Shown in pieces: positions 1-8,923 of a stretch of 64,000 nt of DNA. Every line of letters starts with the position of its first letter. Positions within the stretch are counted from its first letter, which is position 1. Under the pieces are notes generated by a model that did not search any database, was not told the origin of the DNA, and saw only the letters and a program-made list of their open reading frames with translations. The stretch comes from Streptomyces scopuliridis RB72 (GTDB taxonomy: Bacteria; Actinomycetota; Actinomycetes; Streptomycetales; Streptomycetaceae), in NCBI RefSeq assembly GCF_000718095.1, contig NZ_JOEI01000002.1:62001-126000 (forward strand), in the 5' to 3' direction. Both the position numbers and the translations under genes were made by a program.

Positions 1-153
1 GCCGTGCTCGCCCCCTGCCAGTGTCGTTCTCTCCCGGCACGGCGTCCCCGGGAGCCTTCCGCCCTCCGCGGCCGGCCGTATCTCTCTGTCCGCTCTCCCC
101 CGTACGTTCATCGACGGCATGCCGTCCCGTGCCGGAACAGCGAGGACTCTGCC

Positions 154-906
154 ATGACCACCGCCCGCCCCCTCCTCGACGAGCCCGCCGGACCGCACAT
201 CCTGTTCGTGGAGGACGACGCGGTGATTCGCGACACCGTCCGGATCGCGCTCCAGCGCTACGGCTTCACCGTCTCCACCGCGGCCGACGGCCTCACCGGC
301 CTCGAACTCTTCCGGAGCGCGCACCCGGATCTGCTGCTGCTCGATGTGATGCTGCCGGAACTCGACGGTATCGGACTGTGCCGGAGAATCAGGGAGTTCA
401 GCCTCGCACCGATCCTCATGGTGACGGCGCGCGGCGACGACCTGGACATGATCTCGGGTCTTGAGGCGGGCGCCGACGACTATGTGGTCAAGCCGTGCGA
501 GAGCGCGGTGCTCGTCGCGCGCATCCGGTCGCTGCTGCGCCGCGCCTCCTTCACGTCTGTCCGTGAGGAGCCCGTGCGTGAGGAGGGCGCCCCGGCGCGC
601 GCCGGGGCGGCGGACGGCCGGGGCGTCCTCGCCTTCGGCGACCTGACCATCGACACCTGCGGCATGGAGGTACGGCGCGCGGGCGAGATCGTGGCGCTGA
701 CCCCCACGGAGCTGCGGCTGCTGCTCGTCTTCGCCGCCTCGCCCGGTGTCGTGCTGGAACGGCGGACGCTGCTGAGGAAGGTGTGGGACCACGCCTGGGA
801 CGGTGACACCCGGGTGGTCGACCTGCATGTGAAGCGGCTGCGCGCCAAGATCGACGCCGAGCGGATCGAGACCGTACGCGGCTTCGGATACAAGCTGCGA
901 CGTTGA
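154..906 (+). CDS. OmpR/PhoB-family response regulator (CseB-like)
   Basis: A 250-residue two-component regulator. The receiver domain covers about residues 14-130: acidic pair E20-D21-D22, phospho-acceptor Asp64 in LLLLDVMLP, Thr91 and Lys113 in DDYVVKP. A winged-helix DNA-binding domain (Trans_reg_C) fills residues 155-250. The receiver reads like CseB, the regulator paired with kinase CseC in the Streptomyces SigE envelope-stress system, but no cseA or sigE lies beside it. The ATG at 154 is chosen because the receiver starts a few residues later; the frame is open upstream but has no domain. The kinase gene overlaps its stop codon. The pair points toward the operon at 2418, so it may control that operon, although no binding site can be shown. 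Confidence 0.93.
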   Translation: MTTARPLLDEPAGPHILFVEDDAVIRDTVRIALQRYGFTVSTAADGLTGLELFRSAHPDLLLLDVMLPELDGIGLCRRIREFSLAPILMVTARGDDLDMISGLEAGADDYVVKPCESAVLVARIRSLLRRASFTSVREEPVREEGAPARAGAADGRGVLAFGDLTIDTCGMEVRRAGEIVALTPTELRLLLVFAASPGVVLERRTLLRKVWDHAWDGDTRVVDLHVKRLRAKIDAERIETVRGFGYKLRR

Positions 907-908
907 CG

Positions 909-2219
909 ATGCCCGAGCGTCGGCTGTCCTCCCTTGCCTCCGGGTTCCGGCCGCGGTCCTTGCAGTGGCGCATCGCCGGGCTGGTGGCCGCGGCGACCTG
1001 TCTGGCCGTTGTCGTCCTGGTGGTGCTGGTCCACCAGGCCTCGCGCGCCTTCGAGTTGGAGCAATCCCGCTCGGTCGCCATGCTCACGCTCGAACGGGCC
1101 GCCGTGTCGTACTCGCGTACGGGGCTGGTGAGCGGTACGGGCGCCGAGCTGAACGCGGCCGGGGTGCCCCGTGAGCTGCGCTCGCTGGTGCGCGAGGGGC
1201 GGCACGGTACGGAGTACGCGGACGGTCCCGACGGCCCCGCGATGTGGGCGGCGCGCCCCGCGGGCCCGCGGATCCTGTCGGTGCGGCTCTCGTTGAGCAC
1301 CACGCTGGGCAATCTGGACGCGTTCAACAAGAGCATTCTGCGGGCGGGCCTGCTGACGACCGTGGTCGTCATGCCGCCCGTCTTTCTGGTCGCCCGCGGG
1401 ATGAGCCGCAGACTGCGCAAGGCCGCGGGCACCGCCCGGCGGATAGCGGCCGGTGATCTGGACGCCCGGATATCGGCGCGGCCCCGCCCGTTCGACGAGA
1501 TAGCCGAGATCTCCGGCGCCGTCGACTCGATGGCGGCCTCGCTCCAGGCGCGGCTGCGCGGCGAGCAGCGCTTCACGGCCGATGTCGCCCATGAGCTGCG
1601 TACGCCGCTGATGGGCCTGATCACCGCCGCCGAACTCCTCCCGGACGGTGAGGCGGAGCGCTACGTACGGGACCGGGTGCGCGCGCTGTGCGCGCTGGTG
1701 GAGGATCTTCTGGAGATCTCCCGGCTCGACGCGGGAGTGGAGCGCGCGGACCCGCAGCACTGCGCGCTGGTGGAGCTGCTCGAAGAGACCGTGGAGCGGG
1801 TCGCGGTCCCGGCGGAGGTGCTGGTCCGCGGGGCGACGGACCCGGCGGACGTACGGGTGTGGACCGATCCCCGCAGGCTGGAGCGCATCGTCGCCAACCT
1901 CGTCGTCAACGCGTACCGGCACGGCCGGCCGCCGGTGACGGTCACGGTGGGGATGGACGCCGACACCGGCGTGCCGACGGTCTCCGTACGCGACAGCGGC
2001 CCCGGCTTCCCCGCCGGGCTGCTCGACGACGGCCCCCAGCGGTTCCGTACGGGCGCCCGTGAACGCGGTACGGGACACGGTCTCGGGCTGACCATCGCGC
2101 TCGGACAGGCGCAGGTCGTCGGCGCCACGCTGACGTTCGGCAACGCGCCGGACGGCGGGGGCGCCGTGGTCGTCGTACGGCTGCCGCGCGGTCCGGCGGC
2201 GGAGCCGATACCGGGCTGA
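909..2219 (+). CDS. two-component sensor histidine kinase
   Basis: Membrane sensor kinase of about 436 residues, partner of the preceding regulator. Two transmembrane segments (near residues 18-40 and about 145-165) flank a short extracellular loop. A HAMP segment follows, then HisKA with phospho-acceptor His228 in FTADVAHELRTP. The HATPase domain has the N box NLVVNAYRHG, G1 box DSGPGF and G2 box GTGHGLGL. A TTG at 903 overlapping the upstream TGA is an alternative start; the ATG at 909 is preferred. The sensor loop is short (about 100 residues), as in CseC-type envelope sensors, and the ligand cannot be inferred. Both genes are complete and probably co-translated. Confidence 0.92.
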   Translation: MPERRLSSLASGFRPRSLQWRIAGLVAAATCLAVVVLVVLVHQASRAFELEQSRSVAMLTLERAAVSYSRTGLVSGTGAELNAAGVPRELRSLVREGRHGTEYADGPDGPAMWAARPAGPRILSVRLSLSTTLGNLDAFNKSILRAGLLTTVVVMPPVFLVARGMSRRLRKAAGTARRIAAGDLDARISARPRPFDEIAEISGAVDSMAASLQARLRGEQRFTADVAHELRTPLMGLITAAELLPDGEAERYVRDRVRALCALVEDLLEISRLDAGVERADPQHCALVELLEETVERVAVPAEVLVRGATDPADVRVWTDPRRLERIVANLVVNAYRHGRPPVTVTVGMDADTGVPTVSVRDSGPGFPAGLLDDGPQRFRTGARERGTGHGLGLTIALGQAQVVGATLTFGNAPDGGGAVVVVRLPRGPAAEPIPG

Positions 2220-2417
2220 CACCCCGTCGACACCGTACAGACATCCGGCTGACGAGCTGTCGCCATACAGCCGAGCCCGCCCCGACCTCTCGCCCGGCCC
2301 GGGGCGGACACATTCGCCTCGCAGGATGGCATCACTTCGCGGCTGGCCGGGCCCCTCGTCGGCCATGGACCGCGGAGCGCACCTGAACTGACGACGTTCC
2401 AGGGAAGGACCGCCGCA

Positions 2418-3644
2418 ATGAACGTGAATGCCGCGCGAGAAGAGACCAGGACCGACGAGACCGTGGTCGACCTCGCCGCGTACGGCGCGCGCTTCGTCGA
2501 GAACCCCTATCCCGTGTACGCGGAGTTGCGCGCGAAAGGACCGGTGCACCGGGTCCGCCTGCCCGGCCAGGAGCGGGACTGGTGGCTGGTCGTCCGCAAT
2601 GAGGAGGGCCGCCTTCTCCTCGCCGACGCGCGCTTCAGCAAGGACTGGCGCTCCTCCGGGGTCTGGCCGGCCGACGCCCTGCCGATCAACGAGAACATGA
2701 TCGAGAGCGATCCGCCCAAGCACACGCGCCTGCGCGCCCTGGTGACCCGCGAGTTCACCTCGCGGCGGATCGAGGCGCTGGCCCCCCGGGTCCATGAACT
2801 GACCGCGGATCTCCTCGACTCGATGACCGCCGGCCCGGACGCGCGGGCCGATCTGGTCGCCGCCCTCTCCTTCCCGCTCTCCATGTCGGTGATCTGCGAG
2901 CTGCTGGGCGTACCGGACCTGGACCGGCAGTCCTTCAAGGTGTGGTCCAACGAGATCGTGGCCTCCACCTCTCCGGAGGCGACCGTCGCGGCCGTGCAGG
3001 CGGTCACCGCCTATCTCACCGGCCTCATCGAGCAGAAGCGCGCCGAGCCGGGCGACGACCTGCTGAGCGCCCTCCTGCGCACGACCGACGAGGAAGGGGA
3101 CAGGCTGAGCCCGGACGAACTCGTCGGCATGGCCTTCCTGCTCCTCGCGGCCGGGCACGAGACCACCGTCGGGCTCATCTCCAACACGGTGCTGGCGCTG
3201 TTGCGCCATCCCGACCAGCTCGCGCTGCTGCGGTCCGACTACTCCCTCGCCGGCAACGCGGTCGAGGAGACGCTGCGGTACGACAGTCCGGTGGAGAACT
3301 CGACGTACCGGTTCGCCACCGAGGACATGGACTTCTGCGGCGCCCGCTTCGAGAAGGGCGATCCGGTCCTCGTGTCGCTCGCCTCGGCCGGGCGCGACGC
3401 CGAACGCTTCGAGGACGCCGACCGCTTCGACATCACCCGCACCGCGCGCGGACACCTCACCTTCGGCCATGGCATCCACTACTGCCTGGGTGCCCCGCTC
3501 GCCCGGCTGGAGGCCCGGGTCGCGGTCCGGGCCCTGCTGGAGCGCTGCCCCGAGCTGCGGCTCGACACCTCCGAGCCCCTTGTGTACCTGCCGGGGATGC
3601 TCGTCCGCGGGGTGCGCCGGCTGCCGGTGCGCTGGACCGCGTGA
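2418..3644 (+). CDS. cytochrome P450 (CYP107-like)
   Basis: A soluble bacterial class I P450 of 408 residues, the usual length. It shows the I-helix oxygen-binding motif AAGHETT, the K-helix ExxR in EETLRY, and the haem-ligand loop FGHGIHYCLG with Cys356. No membrane anchor is present. A Shine-Dalgarno GGGAAGGA stands before the ATG. It opens an operon in which all following genes to 9858 are separated by 4-base overlaps or short gaps, so it is probably the tailoring oxygenase of that pathway. P450s accompany AfsA-type enzymes in several Streptomyces butenolide and butyrolactone hormone loci, so a role in finishing a small signalling molecule is one possibility. Substrate unknown. Confidence 0.93.
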   Translation: MNVNAAREETRTDETVVDLAAYGARFVENPYPVYAELRAKGPVHRVRLPGQERDWWLVVRNEEGRLLLADARFSKDWRSSGVWPADALPINENMIESDPPKHTRLRALVTREFTSRRIEALAPRVHELTADLLDSMTAGPDARADLVAALSFPLSMSVICELLGVPDLDRQSFKVWSNEIVASTSPEATVAAVQAVTAYLTGLIEQKRAEPGDDLLSALLRTTDEEGDRLSPDELVGMAFLLLAAGHETTVGLISNTVLALLRHPDQLALLRSDYSLAGNAVEETLRYDSPVENSTYRFATEDMDFCGARFEKGDPVLVSLASAGRDAERFEDADRFDITRTARGHLTFGHGIHYCLGAPLARLEARVAVRALLERCPELRLDTSEPLVYLPGMLVRGVRRLPVRWTA

Positions 3645-3727
3645 CCGCGCTCCACTCCACTCCCCCTCTCCCCCCTCTCCTGTCTCTGTCCCGAACACCC
3701 CAGCACCCGAGCACCCCGGAGCACTCC

Positions 3728-4597
3728 ATGAGTACCCATACGGTGAACCCGGCGCGCGACACGGCCCGTAGCCGGATCAGCAAGATCAGTACGGACGACA
3801 GCCATACCTTCTTCTTCGATCACCCCCTCGACCACATACCGGGCATGCTGGTCGTGGACACCGCCCTGCGTCAGGCGGAGGACATGGCCGCGCGGACCGG
3901 CCGGGGCGCCGCGGAGCCGCTGCGGGTCCGCGCCCTCGACCTGGCGTTCAACGGTCTGTGCGAGCGGAGTTCCGACGCGTTCGTCCATCTCGCGGAGGGC
4001 GTGCCCGGCGGGCGCGCGCTCACGGTGGACGTACGCCAGGACGGCACGAGCGTCTGCTCGGGCTCGCTGCGGCTGGAGCCGGCCCCACGACGCGAACTCT
4101 TCACGGAGGAGCCCCAGGAGGAGCCCCGAGGGGAGAGCCGCCCGGCACGCGCGCCCGCGGAGCTGGTCCACAAGCGGTCCGAGGACAACGTTCTGATCGG
4201 GCCGCTGACGCGGACCGGCGAGCACGCCTACACCACCGTCATGCTCGGGCCGCCCGCCCACCGCTGGCCGGATGTGCACCCCGCGACGGTGCTGGTGGAG
4301 GCGATCCGGCAGACCGCGACCGCCACTTCCCACACCGCGTGGGACATCCCCACGGACTGGCAGTACATCCTGATGGCGATCCGCCTGTCGCTCTCCGACA
4401 CCCGGACCTGGCCCACCGCCCCCGAACTGCTCTGCCGCGTCAGCCCGTTGAAGGGGCGGGCCCGTGGCGGGATCGATATCGACGTCCTGGTGCGCGGGGC
4501 ACAGGTCGGCCATATGCATCTGGAGGCGCGCGCCGTCCCTCCGGCCGCCTACCGACGCATGCGCAAGGCGCAGAGCAGCGAAGAGGCTACGCGATGA
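3728..4597 (+). CDS. AfsA-like double-hotdog protein with swapped halves
   Basis: 289 residues related to AfsA, the enzyme that condenses a beta-ketoacyl-ACP with dihydroxyacetone phosphate in A-factor-type gamma-butyrolactone synthesis. In AfsA the VHK/VHR half comes first and the DHxPGM half second. Here the order is reversed: DHPLDHIPGM lies at residues 31-40, the VHK motif near 147, then HPATVLVEAIRQ, and the YRRMR segment that sits mid-protein in AfsA is near the C-terminus (about residue 275). Both halves look intact. ATG 3728 is chosen because the homology starts soon after it; the reading frame is open upstream but there overlaps the P450. The gene overlaps the next one by ATGA. It may make a butyrolactone-like ring or another acyl condensation product. 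Confidence 0.82.
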   Translation: MSTHTVNPARDTARSRISKISTDDSHTFFFDHPLDHIPGMLVVDTALRQAEDMAARTGRGAAEPLRVRALDLAFNGLCERSSDAFVHLAEGVPGGRALTVDVRQDGTSVCSGSLRLEPAPRRELFTEEPQEEPRGESRPARAPAELVHKRSEDNVLIGPLTRTGEHAYTTVMLGPPAHRWPDVHPATVLVEAIRQTATATSHTAWDIPTDWQYILMAIRLSLSDTRTWPTAPELLCRVSPLKGRARGGIDIDVLVRGAQVGHMHLEARAVPPAAYRRMRKAQSSEEATR

Positions 4598-5241
4598 GGC
4601 AGTGGATCACCGAGAAGTTCCCCGCCCTCTTCTTCGTCACCGGATTCCTGGCCGGCGCCGGCGCTCTCGTCCGGGCCGCCGGGGACAGCGCGAGCCCCGC
4701 CTTCCCGATGCCCGCCGTGATGATCGGCGTCTATCTCTGCTGGGTCCTGCTGGAGGCGCGGATCACCTTCCGTACGGCGCGGATGCGGGACACCGAGGAC
4801 GACCACGGCACGGAGATCCTCTACGGCCTGTCACGGTTCGCGACGGTCCTGGCCGCCCTCTACGGCCCGCTGCCGGACGGAGCGCCTCTGCTGGCGGCCG
4901 GCCCGCTGCTGCTCCTGCTGGCCGGGATCGCGCTGCGGCTCGTCTCGATCCGTACGCTCGGCGCGTTCTACTCGCACCGGGTACGGAAGGACGCCGACCA
5001 CCGGGTCGCCACCTCCGGCCCGTACCGGCTGCTCAGGCATCCGGCGTACGCGGGGATGATCCTCGCCCATGTCGGGCTGGTGGCGTATTTCCTCAATCCG
5101 TTCAGCGTCGCGCTGTTGCTGCTGCTGTTCGTCCCCGCGGTCGTGCGCAGGATCTCCGTCGAGGAGAAGGTGATGTCGACCGTCGCCGGCTACCGCGACT
5201 TCATGGCGGGCCGCAAACGGCTGGTGCCGTTCCTGTGGTGA
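4594..5241 (+). CDS. ICMT-family integral membrane methyltransferase
   Basis: 215-residue polytopic membrane protein of the isoprenylcysteine carboxyl methyltransferase family. About five hydrophobic segments are followed by the conserved cytosolic signature: SGPYRLLRHPAYAG near residues 138-151, then EEKVM and a YRDFMAGRKRLVPF tail. Bacterial members methylate carboxylates or other small acceptors with S-adenosylmethionine at the membrane. It starts with ATG overlapping the AfsA-like stop, and its own stop overlaps the GTG of the next gene, so the three are translationally coupled. In this operon it probably methylates a lipophilic pathway intermediate, though the acceptor cannot be read from sequence. 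Confidence 0.85.
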   Translation: MRQWITEKFPALFFVTGFLAGAGALVRAAGDSASPAFPMPAVMIGVYLCWVLLEARITFRTARMRDTEDDHGTEILYGLSRFATVLAALYGPLPDGAPLLAAGPLLLLLAGIALRLVSIRTLGAFYSHRVRKDADHRVATSGPYRLLRHPAYAGMILAHVGLVAYFLNPFSVALLLLLFVPAVVRRISVEEKVMSTVAGYRDFMAGRKRLVPFLW

Positions 5242-6236
5242 CGGAGGCGCGGGGCGCGGACCGGCTGCCGAGGATCGCGCTGACCGGGGCCACCGGTTAT
5301 GCGGGCGGCGCCTTTCTGCGGCACCTGTCGGGGATGTCGTCGCCCTGGCCGGTCACCGCGCTGGTGCGGCAGCCGCCGCCGCGCCGGCTCCCGTTCGTCA
5401 CCTACGTACAGGGCGAGATCCCGGGGCGGCTGCCCGTCGGCTTCCCGCCCCCGGGCACGGACGTCCTGGTCCATCTCGCCAACGAGAACCGGAGCCGCGA
5501 CCGGGAGGTGCTGCACGCCGTGAATGTGGCGGGCACCCGCGCCCTGCTCGGCGCGGCCCCCGACTCCCTGAAGGGCGTGCTGCTCGGCAGCTCCATGTCC
5601 GTCTACGGCAGGGGCGCGCAGATCAGGGTGGCCGAGACGGCGCCCGTCCGGCCGTCCACGGAGCTGGGCCGGGCCCGGCTGGGCGCCGAGCGCGCAGTGG
5701 CCGAGAGCATGCGGCGCTGCGGGGGAACGGCGTATCTGCTGCGGCCCCGGTTCATCACCGGCCGGGACGACCTCTCCTTCCTGCCCGGCATCCGCAGGCT
5801 TCGACACCTGCCCCTGCGGGTGCGCGCGGACCGGACCCACTTCAGCGTGATCGATGTCGAGGACTACGGCTCGGTGATCGCCCAGCTCGCGCGCCGGGTA
5901 CTGGAGCGTGCCGCGCGCGGTACGCCCGTACGTACGGCGGTGAACGTCGGCTACCGCAGGCCCGTCGCCCTCCAGGATCTGTTCGACCTGCTGGCGCCGC
6001 CGCCGGGCCCGGAGCCCGTCCGCTGGCTGCCCGCCGCTCCGGTGCGGGCCGTGTGTGCCGTCCTTCCCGGGCACGGGGCGTCCCGGCTCGGCGAGCGGCT
6101 CGAACTGGTCACCCGCTCGCACTGGGCCGATGTCGGCCTCCTGGAGAGCGAGATCGGAACCGCCCTCACCGCGAAATCACCGGAAACGGTGGTGCGCTCC
6201 TACCGGGCGTACGAACCCGAACAGGAAGCCTCATGA
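5238..6236 (+). CDS. NAD-dependent epimerase/dehydratase-like extended SDR, atypical active site
   Basis: 332-residue extended short-chain dehydrogenase with a GTG start coupled to the preceding stop. The N-terminal Rossmann motif TGATGYAGG (residues 16-24) binds NAD(P). A serine-containing SSMSVYG segment is in the right place, but the usual downstream YxxxK pair reads TELGRARLGAE, so the catalytic Tyr and Lys are absent at the expected site. The C-terminal substrate domain is otherwise of normal size. It may act as a binding or non-redox protein, or use shifted residues such as the Tyr of SVYG. It is co-transcribed with the AfsA-like and PEP-synthase-like genes. Confidence 0.8.
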   Translation: MTEARGADRLPRIALTGATGYAGGAFLRHLSGMSSPWPVTALVRQPPPRRLPFVTYVQGEIPGRLPVGFPPPGTDVLVHLANENRSRDREVLHAVNVAGTRALLGAAPDSLKGVLLGSSMSVYGRGAQIRVAETAPVRPSTELGRARLGAERAVAESMRRCGGTAYLLRPRFITGRDDLSFLPGIRRLRHLPLRVRADRTHFSVIDVEDYGSVIAQLARRVLERAARGTPVRTAVNVGYRRPVALQDLFDLLAPPPGPEPVRWLPAAPVRAVCAVLPGHGASRLGERLELVTRSHWADVGLLESEIGTALTAKSPETVVRSYRAYEPEQEAS

Positions 6237-8923
6237 TCGAGACACTCGGCGAAGCCATGTCCCCCGACGCCGTCGGCTGGAAGTTCGCCCGGCTGAAGAC
6301 CCTCCATGAGCGGGGTGTCCGGGTCCCGGGACTGTTCTGCCTCACCGGCGCGGCCTTTCACCGTGCGGTGGCGCCGGTCGCGGACACCATCGACGCGCTG
6401 GTACGGGAGACCGATCTGGACGACTGGGAGCGGGTGTGTGCCACCAGCGCCCGGATCCGTGACGTCATCGCCGGCGCGGGACTGGGCCCCGAGGTGGAAC
6501 GGGCCCTCGAAGAGCGGCTGGCCGCCGACTTCCCCGACGGTCCGCTGCTGGCGGTGCGCGCCTCCGTCATCGGCGCCCCCGGCCAGGGCGAGGACTCTGC
6601 GCAGAACCCGTTCGCGGGCATGAGCGACAGCTTCCTCTACGTCCCGCCGTCCGGGGTCAAGGAGGCGGTGCTCAAGTGCTGGGCGTCGGCGTTCAGTCCG
6701 GAGGGGCTGCTCTACCGGCACCGTCAGCGCCTGCCGTTCTCCGGGCTGTCGGTGGCGGTCGGCGTCCAGCGGATGGTGTTCGGGGAGCGCTCCCTCGTCC
6801 TGTTCACCTGCGATCCCACCAGTTACGCGCGCGATACGGTCATCAGCGCGAGCTGGGGCATCGGCGAGGGCGTCGTCCAGGAAAAGGCCCCGGTCGACCA
6901 CTACTTCGTGCACTCGCGCACCGGGGACGTCGAGAGCGTCGTGGCGCGCAAGACGACGATGGTCACGCTCGACGCCGAGCGCGGGCACGGAACCGTCGAG
7001 ACCGCCGTGGCGGGCGAACGCGTCGACGTCCCGGTCCTGAGCGACGAGGAGGCCCGGTCGCTGGCCGCGCTCGGCCGCGACATCGAGCAGGTCTTCGGTG
7101 AGCCGCAGGACATCGAGGCGACGATCACCGAGGACGGCCTCGTGCATGTGGTGCAGTCACGCCCCGTCACCATCGAGGCCGACCGGCACCGCATCTGGAG
7201 CAGCGCGAATGTGTCAGAGAGCTTCCCGGACACGACGACCCCCATGACGTACTCGGTGGCCCGCCGCTTCTACTGGCTGCTGAACTACGACTATCTGCGC
7301 CGCAGCGGGGTCCCCGAGAGCGAGCTGCACGATCTGCACGAGACGATGACCCGGCTGCTCGGCTTCCTCGACAACCGCATCTACCACAGCATCAACTCCT
7401 TCATCAGGATGCTGTCCGCCGTGCCGATGTTCGACAGCGTCCGGCGCGACTGGGAACGTCTCGTCGCCGAGCTCGACACCTTCTACCACCACGAGTCCGC
7501 GAAGCCCGCGGGCCTCCGTGCGCGCGGGCGCCGGGCGGTCCGGCTGGTCACCGGCTGGGGCCGGGTGGTACGCGGCTACCGGGCCCTGCCGCGCGACTTC
7601 ACGGACTTCCAGGAGCGGTGGAGCGCACTGCTGCGGGAGGTGCGGACCGGTACGACCGCGAGCGAGCATCCGCTGAAGCTCGTCGCCGACTACCGGCACA
7701 CCTGGCGCACGGCCGGCCAGTTGTGGGGCATCACACTGGTCAACTACCAGTTCATGGTGCTGTTCCACAAAGCCGTCGAGCTGGCCATGGACCGCTGGGG
7801 CGTCGATGAGCAGGAGACCCTCTTCAGCCAGCTGCTGTGCGGGGGCCGGCAGCTCAAGGGCGCGGAGATCGCGCTGAGCGCGGTGCGGCTGGCCGAACTG
7901 GTACGCGCCGACGCCGGACTCCACGATCTGTTCCTCGACGGGCAGCCCCGGCCGATCTGGGACCGCCTGGAGGCCGGGAAGCTCCCCCGGGACTTCACCG
8001 AGGAGGTGCACCGGCACATCGAGCGGTACGGCGACCGCGGCATCGCCGAACTGAAGCTGGAGAAGGCCAACCTCCGCGACACCCCGTGGGAGCTGATCCG
8101 GCTCGTCCAGCAGTACGCCGCGAGCGATCTGACCGTCGCGGACATGGAGGAGGTCGAACGGGCCACGCGGCTGGCCGGTGAGGAGCTGCTGCACGGCAAA
8201 CTGCCGCGCGCCCGGCTGCGGCGCGCCGTCCTGCTCGGCCTGTTCGACCGGCTGCGCACCACCCTGTACTACCGGGAGGTGGGCCGGTACATGCGCAGCG
8301 AGCTGTTCGGCTACAGCAAGCAGGTGATCCGCGCCCTGGGCGTGGAGCTGCACCGCCGCGAGGTGCTGGCCGACCCCGAGGACGTGTTCTTCCTCGACCT
8401 CGACGAACTCTTCGGTTTCGTGGACGGGACCGGCTCGACCCGTGATCTGGCGGGGCTGGTCGCGATCAGGCGGCGTGATCTGGAGAAGTCCCGCGCGCTG
8501 CGGCCGTTGCGCGAGTTCGCCACCGGCGATGTGGTGGCCACGTCCGTACCGCAGGAGGAGGAGGTCTCGCCCGCCGATACGGAACGGGGTCTCGCGCTGC
8601 GCGGGCTCGGCTCGTGCCCGGGGAAGGTCCGCGGATACGCGCGCGTGCTGTCGAACCCCGGCCTGGACGGGGATTTCCCCGCCGACAGCATCCTCATCAC
8701 CCGCGAGACGGACCCCGGCTGGCTCTATCTCATGCTCGCCTCGAAGGGGATCGTCGTCGAGCGCGGCAGCCTGCTGTCGCACACCGCCATCACCGGCAGG
8801 AAGTTCGGCATACCGACGATCGTCGGCGTGCCCGACGCGACCCGGCGGATCCCCGACGGGAGCCTGATCGAGGTCGACGGGGGCACCGGCAGCGTCGTGA
8901 TCCTGGACGAGGCCCCGCGATGA
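6233..8923 (+). CDS. PEP-synthase-like / rifampin phosphotransferase-like enzyme
   Basis: 896-residue protein with the plan of pyruvate-phosphate dikinase relatives such as PEP synthase and rifampin phosphotransferase. An N-terminal ATP-grasp domain spans about residues 1-320 (GWKFARLKTLHERGVRVPG, the RAS...GEDSAQNPFAGMSDSF loop and QSRPVT). A helical acceptor domain of about 430 residues has no recognised motif. The C-terminal swivelling domain carries phospho-His850 in SLLSHTAITGRKFGIP. Family logic is ATP to phospho-His to substrate (pyruvate or a drug hydroxyl). The middle domain is unlike PEP synthase, so the acceptor is probably a pathway intermediate. ATG overlaps the upstream stop, and its own TGA overlaps the next ATG. 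It could be a biosynthetic kinase or a self-protection enzyme. Confidence 0.85.
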   Translation: MIETLGEAMSPDAVGWKFARLKTLHERGVRVPGLFCLTGAAFHRAVAPVADTIDALVRETDLDDWERVCATSARIRDVIAGAGLGPEVERALEERLAADFPDGPLLAVRASVIGAPGQGEDSAQNPFAGMSDSFLYVPPSGVKEAVLKCWASAFSPEGLLYRHRQRLPFSGLSVAVGVQRMVFGERSLVLFTCDPTSYARDTVISASWGIGEGVVQEKAPVDHYFVHSRTGDVESVVARKTTMVTLDAERGHGTVETAVAGERVDVPVLSDEEARSLAALGRDIEQVFGEPQDIEATITEDGLVHVVQSRPVTIEADRHRIWSSANVSESFPDTTTPMTYSVARRFYWLLNYDYLRRSGVPESELHDLHETMTRLLGFLDNRIYHSINSFIRMLSAVPMFDSVRRDWERLVAELDTFYHHESAKPAGLRARGRRAVRLVTGWGRVVRGYRALPRDFTDFQERWSALLREVRTGTTASEHPLKLVADYRHTWRTAGQLWGITLVNYQFMVLFHKAVELAMDRWGVDEQETLFSQLLCGGRQLKGAEIALSAVRLAELVRADAGLHDLFLDGQPRPIWDRLEAGKLPRDFTEEVHRHIERYGDRGIAELKLEKANLRDTPWELIRLVQQYAASDLTVADMEEVERATRLAGEELLHGKLPRARLRRAVLLGLFDRLRTTLYYREVGRYMRSELFGYSKQVIRALGVELHRREVLADPEDVFFLDLDELFGFVDGTGSTRDLAGLVAIRRRDLEKSRALRPLREFATGDVVATSVPQEEEVSPADTERGLALRGLGSCPGKVRGYARVLSNPGLDGDFPADSILITRETDPGWLYLMLASKGIVVERGSLLSHTAITGRKFGIPTIVGVPDATRRIPDGSLIEVDGGTGSVVILDEAPR

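Noticed and set aside
480..3698. Very long open frame on the minus strand (also 14314-17604 and 17205-22931)
   Set aside because: It lies antisense to clear kinase, P450 and NRPS genes. The predicted protein is R/G/Q-rich with no domain, a usual by-product of high third-position G/C on the coding strand.
2418..4597. P450 plus AfsA-like genes as a classic gamma-butyrolactone hormone locus
   Set aside because: There is no TetR-type butyrolactone receptor and no typical receptor-binding site nearby, and the operon continues into PEP-synthase-like, UbiA and glycosyltransferase genes not seen in such loci.
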